This document shows positions 32,137 to 40,067 of a stretch of DNA of 64,000 nt, piece by piece. Made by a program: the position numbers and the translations under genes. The notes beneath the pieces are model-generated. The model saw only the letters and a list, made by a program, of their open reading frames with translations. It was not told the DNA's origin and did not search any database. The stretch's first letter is position 1. Each line of letters opens with the position of its first letter. This DNA is from Streptococcus xiaochunlingii. Lineage in GTDB: Bacteria > Bacillota > Bacilli > Lactobacillales > Streptococcaceae. Location of the stretch: assembly GCF_006385805.1 (NCBI RefSeq), contig NZ_VFSG01000001.1, forward strand, positions 1,116,001 through 1,180,000, read 5' to 3'.

Positions 32137-32147
32137 AACGTTTAGAG
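32137..32147 (+). other. Second att-like core (AACGTTTAGAG)
   Basis: Identical to the 11 bases at 32333-32343 that form the end of the displaced rpsI tail. Both are followed on the minus strand by CGTT.ATTC and a terminator. The 32148-32273 spacer holds a CTCTA.GCGAC/GTCGCTAGAG hairpin and no gene. Confidence 0.5.
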
Positions 32148-32273
32148 TGCAGTGGTTGCCATCCAATCAAACATCGCTACGCTTGTTTTCTTGGGGCAAC
32201 TGTGCATAGCATATCTCTACGCGACTAAAGTCGCTAGAGCTATCCTAATTGCGCACCGCCAGTTCTGATACAA

Positions 32274-32302
32274 AAAACACCTTGCAAGATGCAAAGTGTT
32301 TT
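32274..32302 (-). terminator. Original rpsI terminator (displaced)
   Basis: AAAACACTTTGCA/TGCAAGGTGTTTT hairpin plus T-run on the minus strand, 28 bp past the stop of the rpsI tail fragment. Confidence 0.75.
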
Positions 32303-32330
32303 CGTTTGTATTCTGTATTCCAGTAACGAA

Positions 32331-32380
32331 TTAACGTTTAGAGAACTGGCTAGCTTTACGAGCTTTCTTAAGACCTGGTT
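32331..32380 (-). pseudogene. Displaced 3' end of rpsI (probable att scar)
   Basis: On the minus strand this encodes [19 protein letters not shown], identical in protein to the last 15 residues of RpsI, but with different codons from the intact gene at 36819. It is followed by its own terminator. The usual outcome of integration into a 3' gene end is that the element supplies a new tail to the gene and pushes the old tail to its far end. This is the old tail. Confidence 0.85.
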
Positions 32381-32542
32381 GGGGCACCACTTATTTCATC
32401 TAATTTCAAAGTGCTTTAAAATCAACGTTTTCATAACTTTTCAAAAAATAAAATTTTAACTAATTTCAATCAGTTTCATTAAAATAAGGTAAACTTTCAT
32501 AAAAAATAAGCGAAAATCGAACCAGAATATCAAAAATTTACC

Positions 32543-32704
32543 TTATTTAGTTTTTACAGAAGTGAAATAGGGATTCAACACGAATCAATACATTAGAAAA
32601 ACGCTGATTTAAAGCGTTTTTTCTTTATTTAAATTCCAAAGTAGTGCAATAAAAATCAACCTAATGACTACATTTTGTGAATAAATTAGATGTTCGGATA
32701 TATA
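32543..32704 (+). repeat. Island direct repeat R1
   Basis: Shares with R2 (33949-34124) the blocks TTTTTACAGA.GTGAAATAGGG, TAGAAA, TGATTT.AAGCG, TGCAATA.AAATCAACC and TTCGGATATATA, in order. It is followed by a hairpin, AAAATGCTCT/AGAGCATTTT (32706-32738). Confidence 0.85.
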
Positions 32705-32705
32705 G

Positions 32706-32738
32706 AAAATGCTCTAGTCATATTGTCCAGAGCATTTT
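32706..32738. terminator. Hairpin after R1
   Basis: AAAATGCTCTGGAC/GTCATAGAGCATTTT-type stem of at least 10 bp with terminal A/T runs, upstream of the ADP-ribosyltransferase gene. Confidence 0.65.
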
Positions 32739-32925
32739 AGGATAGGAAATTAAGCGATTCTGTGGTAAACTGAGCCATAGGAATAAATCTCTTTCTAGAA
32801 ATGTTTAACAACTCTATTATAACGGCTCTATTTCTTTTTTTATTGACACAACTTATTTTACGCTACCGTGAAATGATTATTAATATAATTATATAAAATT
32901 TAAAAATATTGTGAGGTATTATTGC

Positions 32926-33624
32926 ATGAAAAAATATTTTAATAAAATTTGGAATTATTTTTGGATTCACTACATCTTAAATAAACCGATACAATACTCT
33001 GGTCTAAAAGGCAATAAGATGGATTATGAGTCATGGGATGAAATTGCACCATATAAGGGCAAAATTTCTAAAACCTCTTATGAAAATATGAGTGACAAAG
33101 AACGTGAGAAATATACTGAGAGAGTTAAAGAATTCGCTCATAGATATATAAATGTATCTCCAAAGAAGTATGTTCCAAATAGTAACAACAAATATACTCC
33201 AGAGTATTCAATCTGTCATTTCTCAGAAGCATTAAATAAAGATTTAAGAAAAGATTTACAAAATGAAGAAGCTTGTGAATATAGTAATGCAATTAAAAAA
33301 TATAGTTTAATGAATGATATAGTTGTGTACAGAGGTATAGATGATTCAGTTCTGAATCAAACTAAAGAAGCGGCTCTGTTTATTAATGACATTGATATGT
33401 ATGAAAAGGGGTTTTTGCATACATCGCTCACAAAAGCAACCATTCAAAAAACAGAACGTATTTTGAGAATTTTATTGCCAAAGGGCACATGTGCCTTCTA
33501 TGCTGGAAATGTGAATGGAGAGATTGAGTCTTTCCAGGAAGTAGTGGTTCAACGTGGAGCAAAGTTAAGAATTCTTGGAGAAGATGGGATCTATATTAAT
33601 TGCCTTTTAATTGATACAGAATGA
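32926..33624 (+). CDS. ADP-ribosyltransferase domain protein (exotoxin-like)
   Basis: 232 residues from ATG 32926 (GTGAGG upstream; the in-frame GTG at 32911 is part of that site). N-terminal helical region (about 1-95) without a clear signal peptide, although residues 8-19 are aromatic and hydrophobic. The C-terminal ART fold shows R (YRGI, near 137), the S-T-S-like strand FLHTSLT (near 168) and the ARTT-loop end FQEVVVQRGAKLRIL (near 207). The last position keeps the catalytic Glu, but the partner Gln/Glu two residues before it is Phe, which is unusual. Very AT-rich, isolated between direct repeats, with no neighbouring antitoxin or secretion gene. Confidence 0.8.
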   Translation: MKKYFNKIWNYFWIHYILNKPIQYSGLKGNKMDYESWDEIAPYKGKISKTSYENMSDKEREKYTERVKEFAHRYINVSPKKYVPNSNNKYTPEYSICHFSEALNKDLRKDLQNEEACEYSNAIKKYSLMNDIVVYRGIDDSVLNQTKEAALFINDIDMYEKGFLHTSLTKATIQKTERILRILLPKGTCAFYAGNVNGEIESFQEVVVQRGAKLRILGEDGIYINCLLIDTE

Positions 33625-33948
33625 TTATTTTAATTTGAGCTAAAGAGATTTCAATAGTAGATTATTTTCACACTTACCGTTAGAAGCAATTCACCCCTTT
33701 TTATGATGTCATCCGATTTTTTAGAGTTTTTAAGTTTAGGAAGTGTGTTTAGAGCTGTTTTAGTACAATTTAAAGACTTGCTAATATATTTATATTTCAA
33801 ACTAAGTAATAAGAAAGATTGTAAAGGTTTATAGTCAGTTAAAATTTAAAAATAATTTCTGTACTAATAAATTTTAAGTAAATCCTGAGTCTCTACCTAT
33901 TTTTCAATAACAGGAAAGAATGCTGATATAATAAGGTTTATAAAGGGA

Positions 33949-34124
33949 TTATTTAATTTTTACAGAGGTGAAATAGGGGTTCACTACACGTCAATAGATG
34001 TTAGAAACCTTGATTTTAAGCGATTCTTGAAATTCTAAATTTCACTACATTGCAATATAAATCAACCGAATCACTACCTTTTTCACTACCTTTTTTGAAA
34101 TAAGAATAATGATTCGGATATATA
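33949..34124 (+). repeat. Island direct repeat R2
   Basis: Second copy of R1, diverged but collinear. It holds four TCACTAC units (33981, 34042, 34071 and 34083), the last two only 12 bp apart, resembling arm sites of tyrosine recombinases. The 33625-33948 stretch before it shows no gene. Confidence 0.82.
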
Positions 34125-34126
34125 AA

Positions 34127-34160
34127 AGAAGAGGAACTTTATTGTGAAGCTCCTCTTTTT
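34127..34160. terminator. Hairpin after R2
   Basis: AAGAGGA.CTT/AAGCTCCTCTT stem followed by TTT. Same position relative to the repeat as the hairpin after R1. The 34161-34513 stretch beyond it is AT-rich, contains an inverted AACGTTTAG (near 34360) and no gene. Confidence 0.7.
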
Positions 34161-34513
34161 GTTATGTGTTCTTTTTCTCACAGATCGTATGACCTGGTTT
34201 GGAAAGTATGAATTTCAGTTGGACTAAAAACAGCGTAATATCAAGACTTTTCTCCGCTTTTATAAAAGCGTTTTTCCAATCAAATTCAACTAATTTTATC
34301 TAAATGGTGTGGATTTTACCCCCAAAATTACAGAGAATGGAGCTGATAAACACTAAACGTTCACACCATTAGTTAAATGATTTTTTTCATCATTTTTCTT
34401 AGATGATAGAACTTCTAATTTATTTCTTATTCAAGCAAAAACAACCTGCTATAAGTAAGAAAGAGGAAGATACAAGAAAAACACGGCGTAAAAACCGATT
34501 CAGTTCATTGTCC

Positions 34514-35563
34514 TCAATCCTTGTCTGCTTCATTTTCTTTTACGAGATCGTTTTGTGAATCTTTTTCAGAGAGTTTTTGATCAATATACTTGTCAATGTT
34601 TTCATAAAATTCCTTGGTCGCTTCACTATCTAATGTTGGCGAGTTCTGAACTTGATTCACTTTCAATTGAACAGATTGAATACCGTAAGAGGCTTGTTTT
34701 TGGTGGAGTGTTTCTAATTCTTCTTCTGAAATCGGATCTCCAACAACCGTCAAGACCAATTCATTGTTACTTGACTTGTAGACTTGATTAATAACCGTAT
34801 AATTGGCGAACTCTTTTCCTACAAACTGTTTGATCCCTTCTTTGCGCGCTTGTTCTATTGTCAGAGTAACTGCCGAATAGCTAGCTGGAAGAATCAACAA
34901 TACAATCAAAGAAATCAAGCCAATTCTCATTTTAATGCTCAGCTCTTTAAATGAAGTTAAAGGAGATTTTCTCATCAAAATTCTTGTTCCAACAATGTTG
35001 GCTAGCATGATAAAGACACAGTTGATCAAGAAAAGATAGAGAGCCCCCAATAAAAATCGTACATTCCCATTAGCTAAACCATAGCCAGCAGTACAGATAG
35101 GCGGCATCAAAGCTGTAGCAATGGCTACTCCTGGCACGATATTGTTTGCTTCTTTTTTCCTTGAACCGATCACACCAGCAATCCCACCAGCAATAGCAAT
35201 GAGAACATCCTAAATGGTTGGAGAGGTTCGTGCGATCAACTCGCTACTTGCATAAGACAAGGGAGAAATCCAGAAATACAGAGTCGAGACAAGCAAACTG
35301 ACCAACACTTGAGTCAATAAAACCTCTAGAGATTGCTTGATTAAACGCGTATCAAAAATAGCTAAACCGAATCCCAGTCCAACAATCGGTGTCATGAGAG
35401 GTGAAATTAACATGGCTCCAATAATAACAGCTGTTGAATTCATATTTAGACCGATAGAGGCAATAAAAATTGCACACATCAAAATCGCTGTATCTCTCAA
35501 TCGAACATGAAGGTCATCGTATAATTTCTCACGGTATTCCCGTGTTGAATAATTGGCAGTCAT
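34514..35563 (-). pseudogene. DUF389 membrane protein, interrupted by an amber stop
   Basis: One continuous frame of 350 codons broken only by TAG at 35210-35212, after the 117th codon (SPTI-stop-DVLIAIAGG). A TGG-to-TAG change in a Trp codon would restore a full DUF389 protein, which normally has about six membrane helices ([22 protein letters not shown] segment, VPGVAIATALMPP) and a C-terminal extramembrane domain. Function of the family unknown. ATG overlaps the upstream channel stop (ATGA). Downstream expression could only come from re-initiation. Confidence 0.85.
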
Positions 35564-35883
35564 TTGTCCTCTCCTCTTTCCTTATTTAAATCGGTATAAT
35601 AATTAATAATAACAGCTGATAAACAGCCAAAAAATATGAGCCCATAAATCGTCAAGAAGACACTGGTAATCCTTCCAATCAAGGTCACAGCTAGGAGATC
35701 CCCGTAGCCGACAGTCGTCGAAGTCACAAAAGCATACCAAAGACCGTCTCCGTAATTTGTGATAGCAGGTTCAACTAGGAAAAGCACGCCTCCTGACCCA
35801 AAAACAAAGGTCACAAAACTCAGAGCAAACCGAGTAAAACCCGTAACCTGTATAATATGCCATAACATTTTTAAACGTCTCAT
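35560..35883 (-). CDS. Two-TM potassium channel family protein
   Basis: 107 residues: membrane helix (about 16-37), pore helix and selectivity filter TTVGYGD (about 56-62), second membrane helix (about 66-92), short tail; the KcsA-like Ion_trans_2 core with no cytosolic RCK domain. It would pass K+ passively as a tetramer. GGAG precedes ATG 35883. It overlaps the DUF389 gene by 4 bp and follows the truncated TMEM175 region, so all three formed one operon of ion-handling proteins. Confidence 0.9.
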   Translation of the reverse strand: MRRLKMLWHIIQVTGFTRFALSFVTFVFGSGGVLFLVEPAITNYGDGLWYAFVTSTTVGYGDLLAVTLIGRITSVFLTIYGLIFFGCLSAVIINYYTDLNKERGEDK

Positions 35884-35896
35884 TTGTTCTCCTTAT

Positions 35897-36241
35897 TCAT
35901 ACTAGCTCCTGACCGAGCCGTTTTTTCCAATAATCAAAGTGAAGATAGGACATGATCTCCATCAGAGAAAGATAGACAAACTGATAGATCTGATTTAAGC
36001 TGATTATCAACTGATATTGTTTGAAAAATGACTGGAAGAAAGACCAGATATGACTGTCTTGAATCAGTCCCTTCTTAACATCAGACAGGATATTAGCTAA
36101 AGCTCCCAAGGACTGAAACGGTAAATCCTTGACATTTATATAGATCCGGTCCACCACATCATTCAGACTGGTATCTTGGATGGCATGAAATTCTCCAAAG
36201 AGAACTCCTGCCGCTCCAAGAGTAGAAACAAATTCCACCAA
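35897..36241 (-). pseudogene. Orphan 3' fragment fused after TMEM175 remnant
   Basis: Open frame of 115 codons opening only with TTG inside the TMEM175 remnant. The sequence after about residue 20 (DTSLNDVVDRIYINVKDLPF to KKRLGQELV) is helical with two hydrophobic stretches and is not TMEM175-like. Best read as the 3' end of another gene joined by deletion, or as the second half of a frameshifted one. No family recognised. Confidence 0.45.
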
Positions 36242-36465
36242 ATAATTTCTGAGGAAATTTTCTCAACCTTTTCCCATAATGTGTTTAGTGCCATCCATAA
36301 CGATCCCAACCAGAAAAAGGAAAGAAAACAAGCAAAGAAATTTTGCCGTAAATCCCAAAAAGCTTCAAGACTTGGTGTTGTTGGTTTTTCTAACTCTAAA
36401 ATCAAGATGGTCATAATAATTGCTAGAACAGCATCTGTCAATACAATTAATCTGTCTTTCTTCAT
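36163..36465 (-). pseudogene. TMEM175/DUF1211-family K+ channel, truncated
   Basis: Starts ATG 36465 (AGGGG upstream). The first helix carries the family R....(F/L)(S/T)D motif (RLIVLTD, at 4-10), followed by AIIMTILILELE and a second membrane helix ending at WWNLFLLL. Bacterial TMEM175 proteins are about 200 residues with six helices; here the frame leaves the family at about residue 82 and stops at 100 (ERQEF...). So only the first two or three helices remain. Confidence 0.7.
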
Positions 36466-36766
36466 CGGATTGCATCCCCTTTCTTTTTTGTAACATTCTA
36501 TCTTATCGCATAATATTGGATATTCTTTCATAATCCGACTACAAACAAAAATAAACCAAAAAGTCTGTCCCTATTATGCTATATTTAACTCTAGAAGTAT
36601 TCATCCATCTAATTAATAAATATATCATATTTCACAATAAATGAATACTATCAAAGATTCATCCCCTTTCACTTCATCATTTAGTGTTGCTTAGATTTAT
36701 CAAAAACAACCAAATTTGTATTAATTTCAAGTATCACCTAGTTACAAAAATTTGGGGTGAACAGAA

Positions 36767-36799
36767 AAAGCATCCCGTATTTTTGATACGAAATGCTTT
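36767..36799 (-). terminator. Current terminator of rplM-rpsI
   Basis: AAAGCAT.TCGTAT/ATACGGGATGCTTT stem with TTTTT on the minus strand, 20 bp past rpsI. Differs in sequence from the displaced one at 32274. Confidence 0.85.
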
Positions 36800-36818
36800 C
36801 AATAAGTGTAAATAAGTT

Positions 36819-37211
36819 TTAACGTTTACTAAATTGTGATGCTTTACGGGCCTTTTTCAAGCCTGGTTTCTTACGCTCAACTTTACGTGAGTCACGTGTA
36901 AGAAGTCCTGCGCGTTTCAATGAATCGCGGAAGTCTGGGTCTACTTGAAGAAGGGCACGAGCGATACCGTGACGGATTGCTCCTGCTTGACCAGCGTATC
37001 CACCACCTACAACGTTAACGAAAACGTCGTATGAACCTACAGTTGAAGTAACTGCGAATGGTTGGTTGATTACAAGACGAAGGTCAGCGTGTGGGATGTA
37101 CTCTTCAACATCTTTTTTGTTAACAGTGATTTTACCAGTTCCTGGAACAAGGCGAACGCGTGCAACAGCGTTTTTACGACGTCCAGTACCTGCATATTGT
37201 GCTTGTGACAT
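36819..37211 (-). CDS. rpsI: 30S ribosomal protein S9
   Basis: 130 residues, complete, ending in the invariant SQFSKR tail that reaches into the ribosomal P site. Downstream partner of rplM (18 bp gap). The codons of its last 15 residues differ from those of the displaced tail at 32331-32380 (for example TTT AGT AAA versus TTC TCT AAA), so the gene probably ends with a tail brought in by an integrated element while the protein is unchanged. Confidence 0.98.
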   Translation of the reverse strand: MSQAQYAGTGRRKNAVARVRLVPGTGKITVNKKDVEEYIPHADLRLVINQPFAVTSTVGSYDVFVNVVGGGYAGQAGAIRHGIARALLQVDPDFRDSLKRAGLLTRDSRKVERKKPGLKKARKASQFSKR

Positions 37212-37229
37212 ACTTTATTGTTCCTTTCC

Positions 37230-37676
37230 TTAGATAAGTCCTGAAATATCAAGAACTTCTGGTTGTTGTGCAGCGTGAGTGTGCTCAGCTCCAACGAATA
37301 CTTTCAATTTCATACCTTGAGCGCGGCCAAGAGTATTGTGTGGAAGCATACCTTTAACTGATTTCTCGATCAAACGTACTGCATTTTTAGAACGAAGTTC
37401 ACCAGCAGAGATTGATTTCAATCCACCTGGGTGGTTTGAGTGAGTGTAGTAGATCTTATCAGTTGCTTTTTTACCAGTCAATTTAACTTTTTCAGCATTG
37501 ATAACGATTACGAAGTCACCTGTATCAGTGTGTGGTGTGAATGTTGGTTTGTTTTTTCCGCGAAGTACGCTAGCAACAACTGCTGAAAGGCGTCCAAGAG
37601 GTACATCAGTTGCGTCAACAACGTACCATTTGCGTTCTACTTGGCCTGGTTTAGCCATGAATGTAGTTTTGTTCAT
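37230..37676 (-). CDS. rplM: 50S ribosomal protein L13
   Basis: 148 residues, standard length ([20 protein letters not shown] to [10 protein letters not shown]). Early assembly protein of the large subunit. First gene of the rplM-rpsI operon, with a structured leader and strong promoter. GGAG precedes ATG 37676. Confidence 0.98.
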   Translation of the reverse strand: MNKTTFMAKPGQVERKWYVVDATDVPLGRLSAVVASVLRGKNKPTFTPHTDTGDFVIVINAEKVKLTGKKATDKIYYTHSNHPGGLKSISAGELRSKNAVRLIEKSVKGMLPHNTLGRAQGMKLKVFVGAEHTHAAQQPEVLDISGLI

Positions 37677-37699
37677 GATTTCTCCTATTATGAATATCG

Positions 37700-37783
37700 T
37701 TTTTGTTTACAGGGCGGATGTTCCGGTCCGCAAGTTATTTGAAAGGTTCCGGGGCCTTACAAATGGGGTAAACAATACCGCCT
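37700..37783 (-). promoter_or_regulatory. L13 leader (ribosomal-protein autoregulatory element)
   Basis: The rplM 5' leader pairs TTGTTTAC with GTAAACAA, next to GGCGG and CCGCC segments with an inner stem, matching the L13-leader type of Firmicutes that binds L13 to repress translation or transcription (family knowledge). Confidence 0.75.
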
Positions 37784-37786
37784 ACT

Positions 37787-37816
37787 ATTGTATCAAAATT
37801 CTCAGATAAAAGTCAA
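37787..37816 (-). promoter_or_regulatory. Promoter of rplM-rpsI
   Basis: TTGACT and TACAAT with an 18-bp spacer on the minus strand, immediately upstream of the L13 leader. Confidence 0.8.
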
Positions 37817-37829
37817 CCGATTTGAAAAA

Positions 37830-38693
37830 TTATTTGCGATTTTCTTTTCCTATGACAAAGCCAATCAAGGAATTAGGGCCGACGTGGGCTGCAATGACGG
37901 GCCCCAAAGGCATGATCAAAACTTGGGAGATGGCTGGATTCTCCAACAATTGAGCCTTGAGCTCTTCCGCTCCTGCTAGATCATCAGTATAAGAAACCAA
38001 AGCTGTGCTGTGGCCGATATCCTCTTGGATGAGTGAAACCATTTCCCGCACGGCTTTTTTACGTCCACGAACTTTGGCTATAGGGGCTAACTTGCCTTCT
38101 GCATCAATCCAAAGAAGGGGTTTAATGTTGACCAAACTTCCGACGATAGCTGAACTCTTAGAGAGACGTCCTCCGCGCATAAGGTGGTAGAGATCATCCA
38201 CCAAGAAATAGGTCCGCAACTTAGGAGCGACTTCCATTAGTTCCTCTTTTACCTGATCCAAACTCTTGCCGGCATCACGCGCCTCAACCGCTAGCATGGA
38301 CAAGTAGCCCTCTCCAATCCCTGCAGCTTTTGGATCGATGATTTCAATCACAGCTTCTGGGTAGTCTTCAAGGATTAAGTCTCTTGCCATGACCGCACTC
38401 TGGTAGGTCCCTGACAAGACTGAAGAGAAGGCGATATAAAGGAGGTCTTCCTTGCGCTGAGCATAACCCTTGAAAATCTCTTGGAATTGCCCAACATTGA
38501 CCTGGCTGGTCGTTGGTTTAGCACCCTTTTGCATTTCTGCTAATAATTGGGGGCTAGTAAGTTTGTCTGGACCTACTGTCTCATAATGAGTCCCATCGAC
38601 TTGGATCGACAAACCGACGATCTCTACATCATGCTCCTTTGCCCATGTTTCATCTAAATCTGCAGTTGAATCTGTTAAAATTTTAAAGGTCAT
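37830..38693 (-). CDS. DegV-family fatty-acid-binding protein
   Basis: 287 residues: DSTADLD at the start and the GGRLSKSSA segment near residue 175 mark the DegV family, whose two domains bind a fatty acid between them (FakB-like). In streptococci such proteins present acyl chains to the FakA kinase for phospholipid synthesis; whether this one is a true FakB is not decidable. It starts in an ATGA overlap with the YacP gene and ends the rlmB-yacP-degV operon. Confidence 0.92.
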   Translation of the reverse strand: MTFKILTDSTADLDETWAKEHDVEIVGLSIQVDGTHYETVGPDKLTSPQLLAEMQKGAKPTTSQVNVGQFQEIFKGYAQRKEDLLYIAFSSVLSGTYQSAVMARDLILEDYPEAVIEIIDPKAAGIGEGYLSMLAVEARDAGKSLDQVKEELMEVAPKLRTYFLVDDLYHLMRGGRLSKSSAIVGSLVNIKPLLWIDAEGKLAPIAKVRGRKKAVREMVSLIQEDIGHSTALVSYTDDLAGAEELKAQLLENPAISQVLIMPLGPVIAAHVGPNSLIGFVIGKENRK

Positions 38694-39205
38694 TTACTTG
38701 CTCCCATCTCTTTTTGTAGTTGACGTAGGCCCTCTTGGTCAAAAGGCCGTATCGGTGGTTTTTGATCGTTGACGGCTCCTCGCGCTTGGTTCAAGTCGGC
38801 TTTAACAACAGCGACCCGTTTCTCCAACTCCCGCGCTGAAACACGGAGCGCTCCTTGAGCAAAGACTGTCCATTGCTCATTCAAGTCACTTGTCGCGACT
38901 GATACTTGGTGGAGGGGGGTATTGAGCTCTGCTGCCAAGCGTTCAATGTAGTCATCGGCGGTCTCCTCCTCCGCTGTGAAAACCACTTGGACCTGAAATT
39001 CTTCGTAGGTCTGGCGAATCCCTGGCATGTATTGGGCATCAAAGACACAAATCACGCGAATGCCTTCAAAGCTGGCATAGTGGCTAAGCTTCTCTAGGAG
39101 GATCGTTCGTGCAGCATCTAACTCACTCTTCTTAAAGAGCTGGCGGGTTTCCTGCCAGAAGGCAATCATGTTGTAGCCGTCCACTAACAAAATTTTTTCT
39201 TTCAT
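38690..39205 (-). CDS. NYN-domain (YacP/Rae1-like) endoribonuclease
   Basis: 171 residues opening [13 protein letters not shown], with acidic metal ligands (D9, the DAQ near 56 and DDYIERL near 85) of the PIN-like NYN fold. The Bacillus homologue Rae1 cuts mRNA on the ribosome. It lies downstream of rlmB (29 bp) and overlaps degV. A link to rRNA modification by genomic neighbourhood is typical for Firmicutes. Cytosolic. Confidence 0.9.
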   Translation of the reverse strand: MKEKILLVDGYNMIAFWQETRQLFKKSELDAARTILLEKLSHYASFEGIRVICVFDAQYMPGIRQTYEEFQVQVVFTAEEETADDYIERLAAELNTPLHQVSVATSDLNEQWTVFAQGALRVSARELEKRVAVVKADLNQARGAVNDQKPPIRPFDQEGLRQLQKEMGASK

Positions 39206-39234
39206 GGATTGCCCCCTTCCTTTGATTTCTTCTA

Positions 39235-39963
39235 TTATAATTTATTGCGAAAGACCTCATACATAAGGATCGCTGCTGCGACACTGGCATTTAGACTTTG
39301 GACATGCCCCTGCATAGGAATAGTAATCATTTCATCCACTTGTTTTTTTATATTGGCTGAAATCCCCTTGCCTTCGTTGCCAATAATGAGGGCTAGCTTC
39401 CCACTGGTATTCCATTTGTGAGATGGCGTTCCATTCATATCAGTTCCAAAGATCCAAAAACCTGCTTCTTTGAGCTTGTCCAAGGTTTGGCTAAGGTTGG
39501 TTACTCGAGCAATAGGGACATGCTCCACTGCCCCAGTTGAGGTCTTGGCAACAACAGGGGTCACCCCAACAGCACGGTGCTTAGGAATGATGACTCCCGC
39601 TACCTGGGTCGCATCTGCTGTTCGCAGGATGGATCCCAAGTTATGCGGATCGGTCAAGCCATCCAAAATCAAGAGCAAGGGATTGTCTTGATTAGCTACT
39701 TGGGTCAAGATCTCAGTCAAGTCCGTATAGGCAAATTCCGAAACCCGCAAGACAAAACCTTGGTGGACAGCTCCTTCTGTCATTTCTTGCAAGGTCTTCT
39801 TAGGGGTCCAAGAAATGGAGACCTTTTTTTCCGCTGCTAGATCTTTGATTTTTTCTACATTTTTTCCACGCAAATCATCCTGGATATACAATTTATTTCC
39901 TGTATTTGCGACTAGTGCTTCTGTAACGGCATGAACGCCATAAACAATATCGTTTTTTTCCAT
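39235..39963 (-). CDS. rlmB: 23S rRNA (guanosine-2'-O)-methyltransferase RlmB (TrmH family)
   Basis: 242 residues from ATG 39963 (MEKNDIVYGVHAVTEAL, the normal beginning). N-terminal substrate-binding domain, then the SPOUT knot domain with DGLTDPHNLGSILRTA near 105 and the C-terminal NEGKG and SLNASVAAAI motifs, which bind S-adenosylmethionine. Methylates G2251-type position of 23S rRNA. No Shine-Dalgarno precedes the ATG; a TATACT box lies 6 bp upstream, so the mRNA may be leaderless. Confidence 0.94.
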   Translation of the reverse strand: MEKNDIVYGVHAVTEALVANTGNKLYIQDDLRGKNVEKIKDLAAEKKVSISWTPKKTLQEMTEGAVHQGFVLRVSEFAYTDLTEILTQVANQDNPLLLILDGLTDPHNLGSILRTADATQVAGVIIPKHRAVGVTPVVAKTSTGAVEHVPIARVTNLSQTLDKLKEAGFWIFGTDMNGTPSHKWNTSGKLALIIGNEGKGISANIKKQVDEMITIPMQGHVQSLNASVAAAILMYEVFRNKL

Positions 39964-39969
39964 GAAACT

Positions 39970-39975
39970 AGTATA
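39970..39975 (-). promoter_or_regulatory. Extended -10 box of rlmB
   Basis: TGTTATACT (TGn extension) ending 6 bases before the rlmB ATG. Confidence 0.6.
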
Positions 39976-40027
39976 ACACAATTGCCATATCTGGTGAAAC
40001 ATTTGGAGTAGGGCACTTTGCTTGTGG

Positions 40028-40033
40028 TATAAT
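40028..40033 (+). promoter_or_regulatory. -10 box of the aromatic acid exporter gene
   Basis: TGGTATAAT (extended -10), about 35 bp upstream of ATG 40068. The ATGAAACTAGT after it is repeated at 39962-39972. Confidence 0.6.
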
Positions 40034-40067
40034 GAAACTAGTTTAGAAAAAGGAAAGAATCAGCATT

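Larger units (their letters stand above)
32381..36818. mobile_element. Probable degenerate integrative element or serial insertion at the rpsI 3' end
   Basis: Bounded by the intact rpsI and the displaced rpsI tail. AT-rich, with a cargo gene (ADP-ribosyltransferase) between direct repeats and a decayed ion-channel cluster. No integrase, relaxase or replication gene is present, so any mobility functions are lost. The rpsI 3' end is a known target of streptococcal integrative elements (established knowledge). Confidence 0.65.

Noticed and set aside
32148..32273. Possible small gene or tRNA in the spacer with CTCTA.GCGAC/GTCGCTAGAG.
   Set aside because: Only one short hairpin; no cloverleaf, no reading frame. 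Recorded as structure only.
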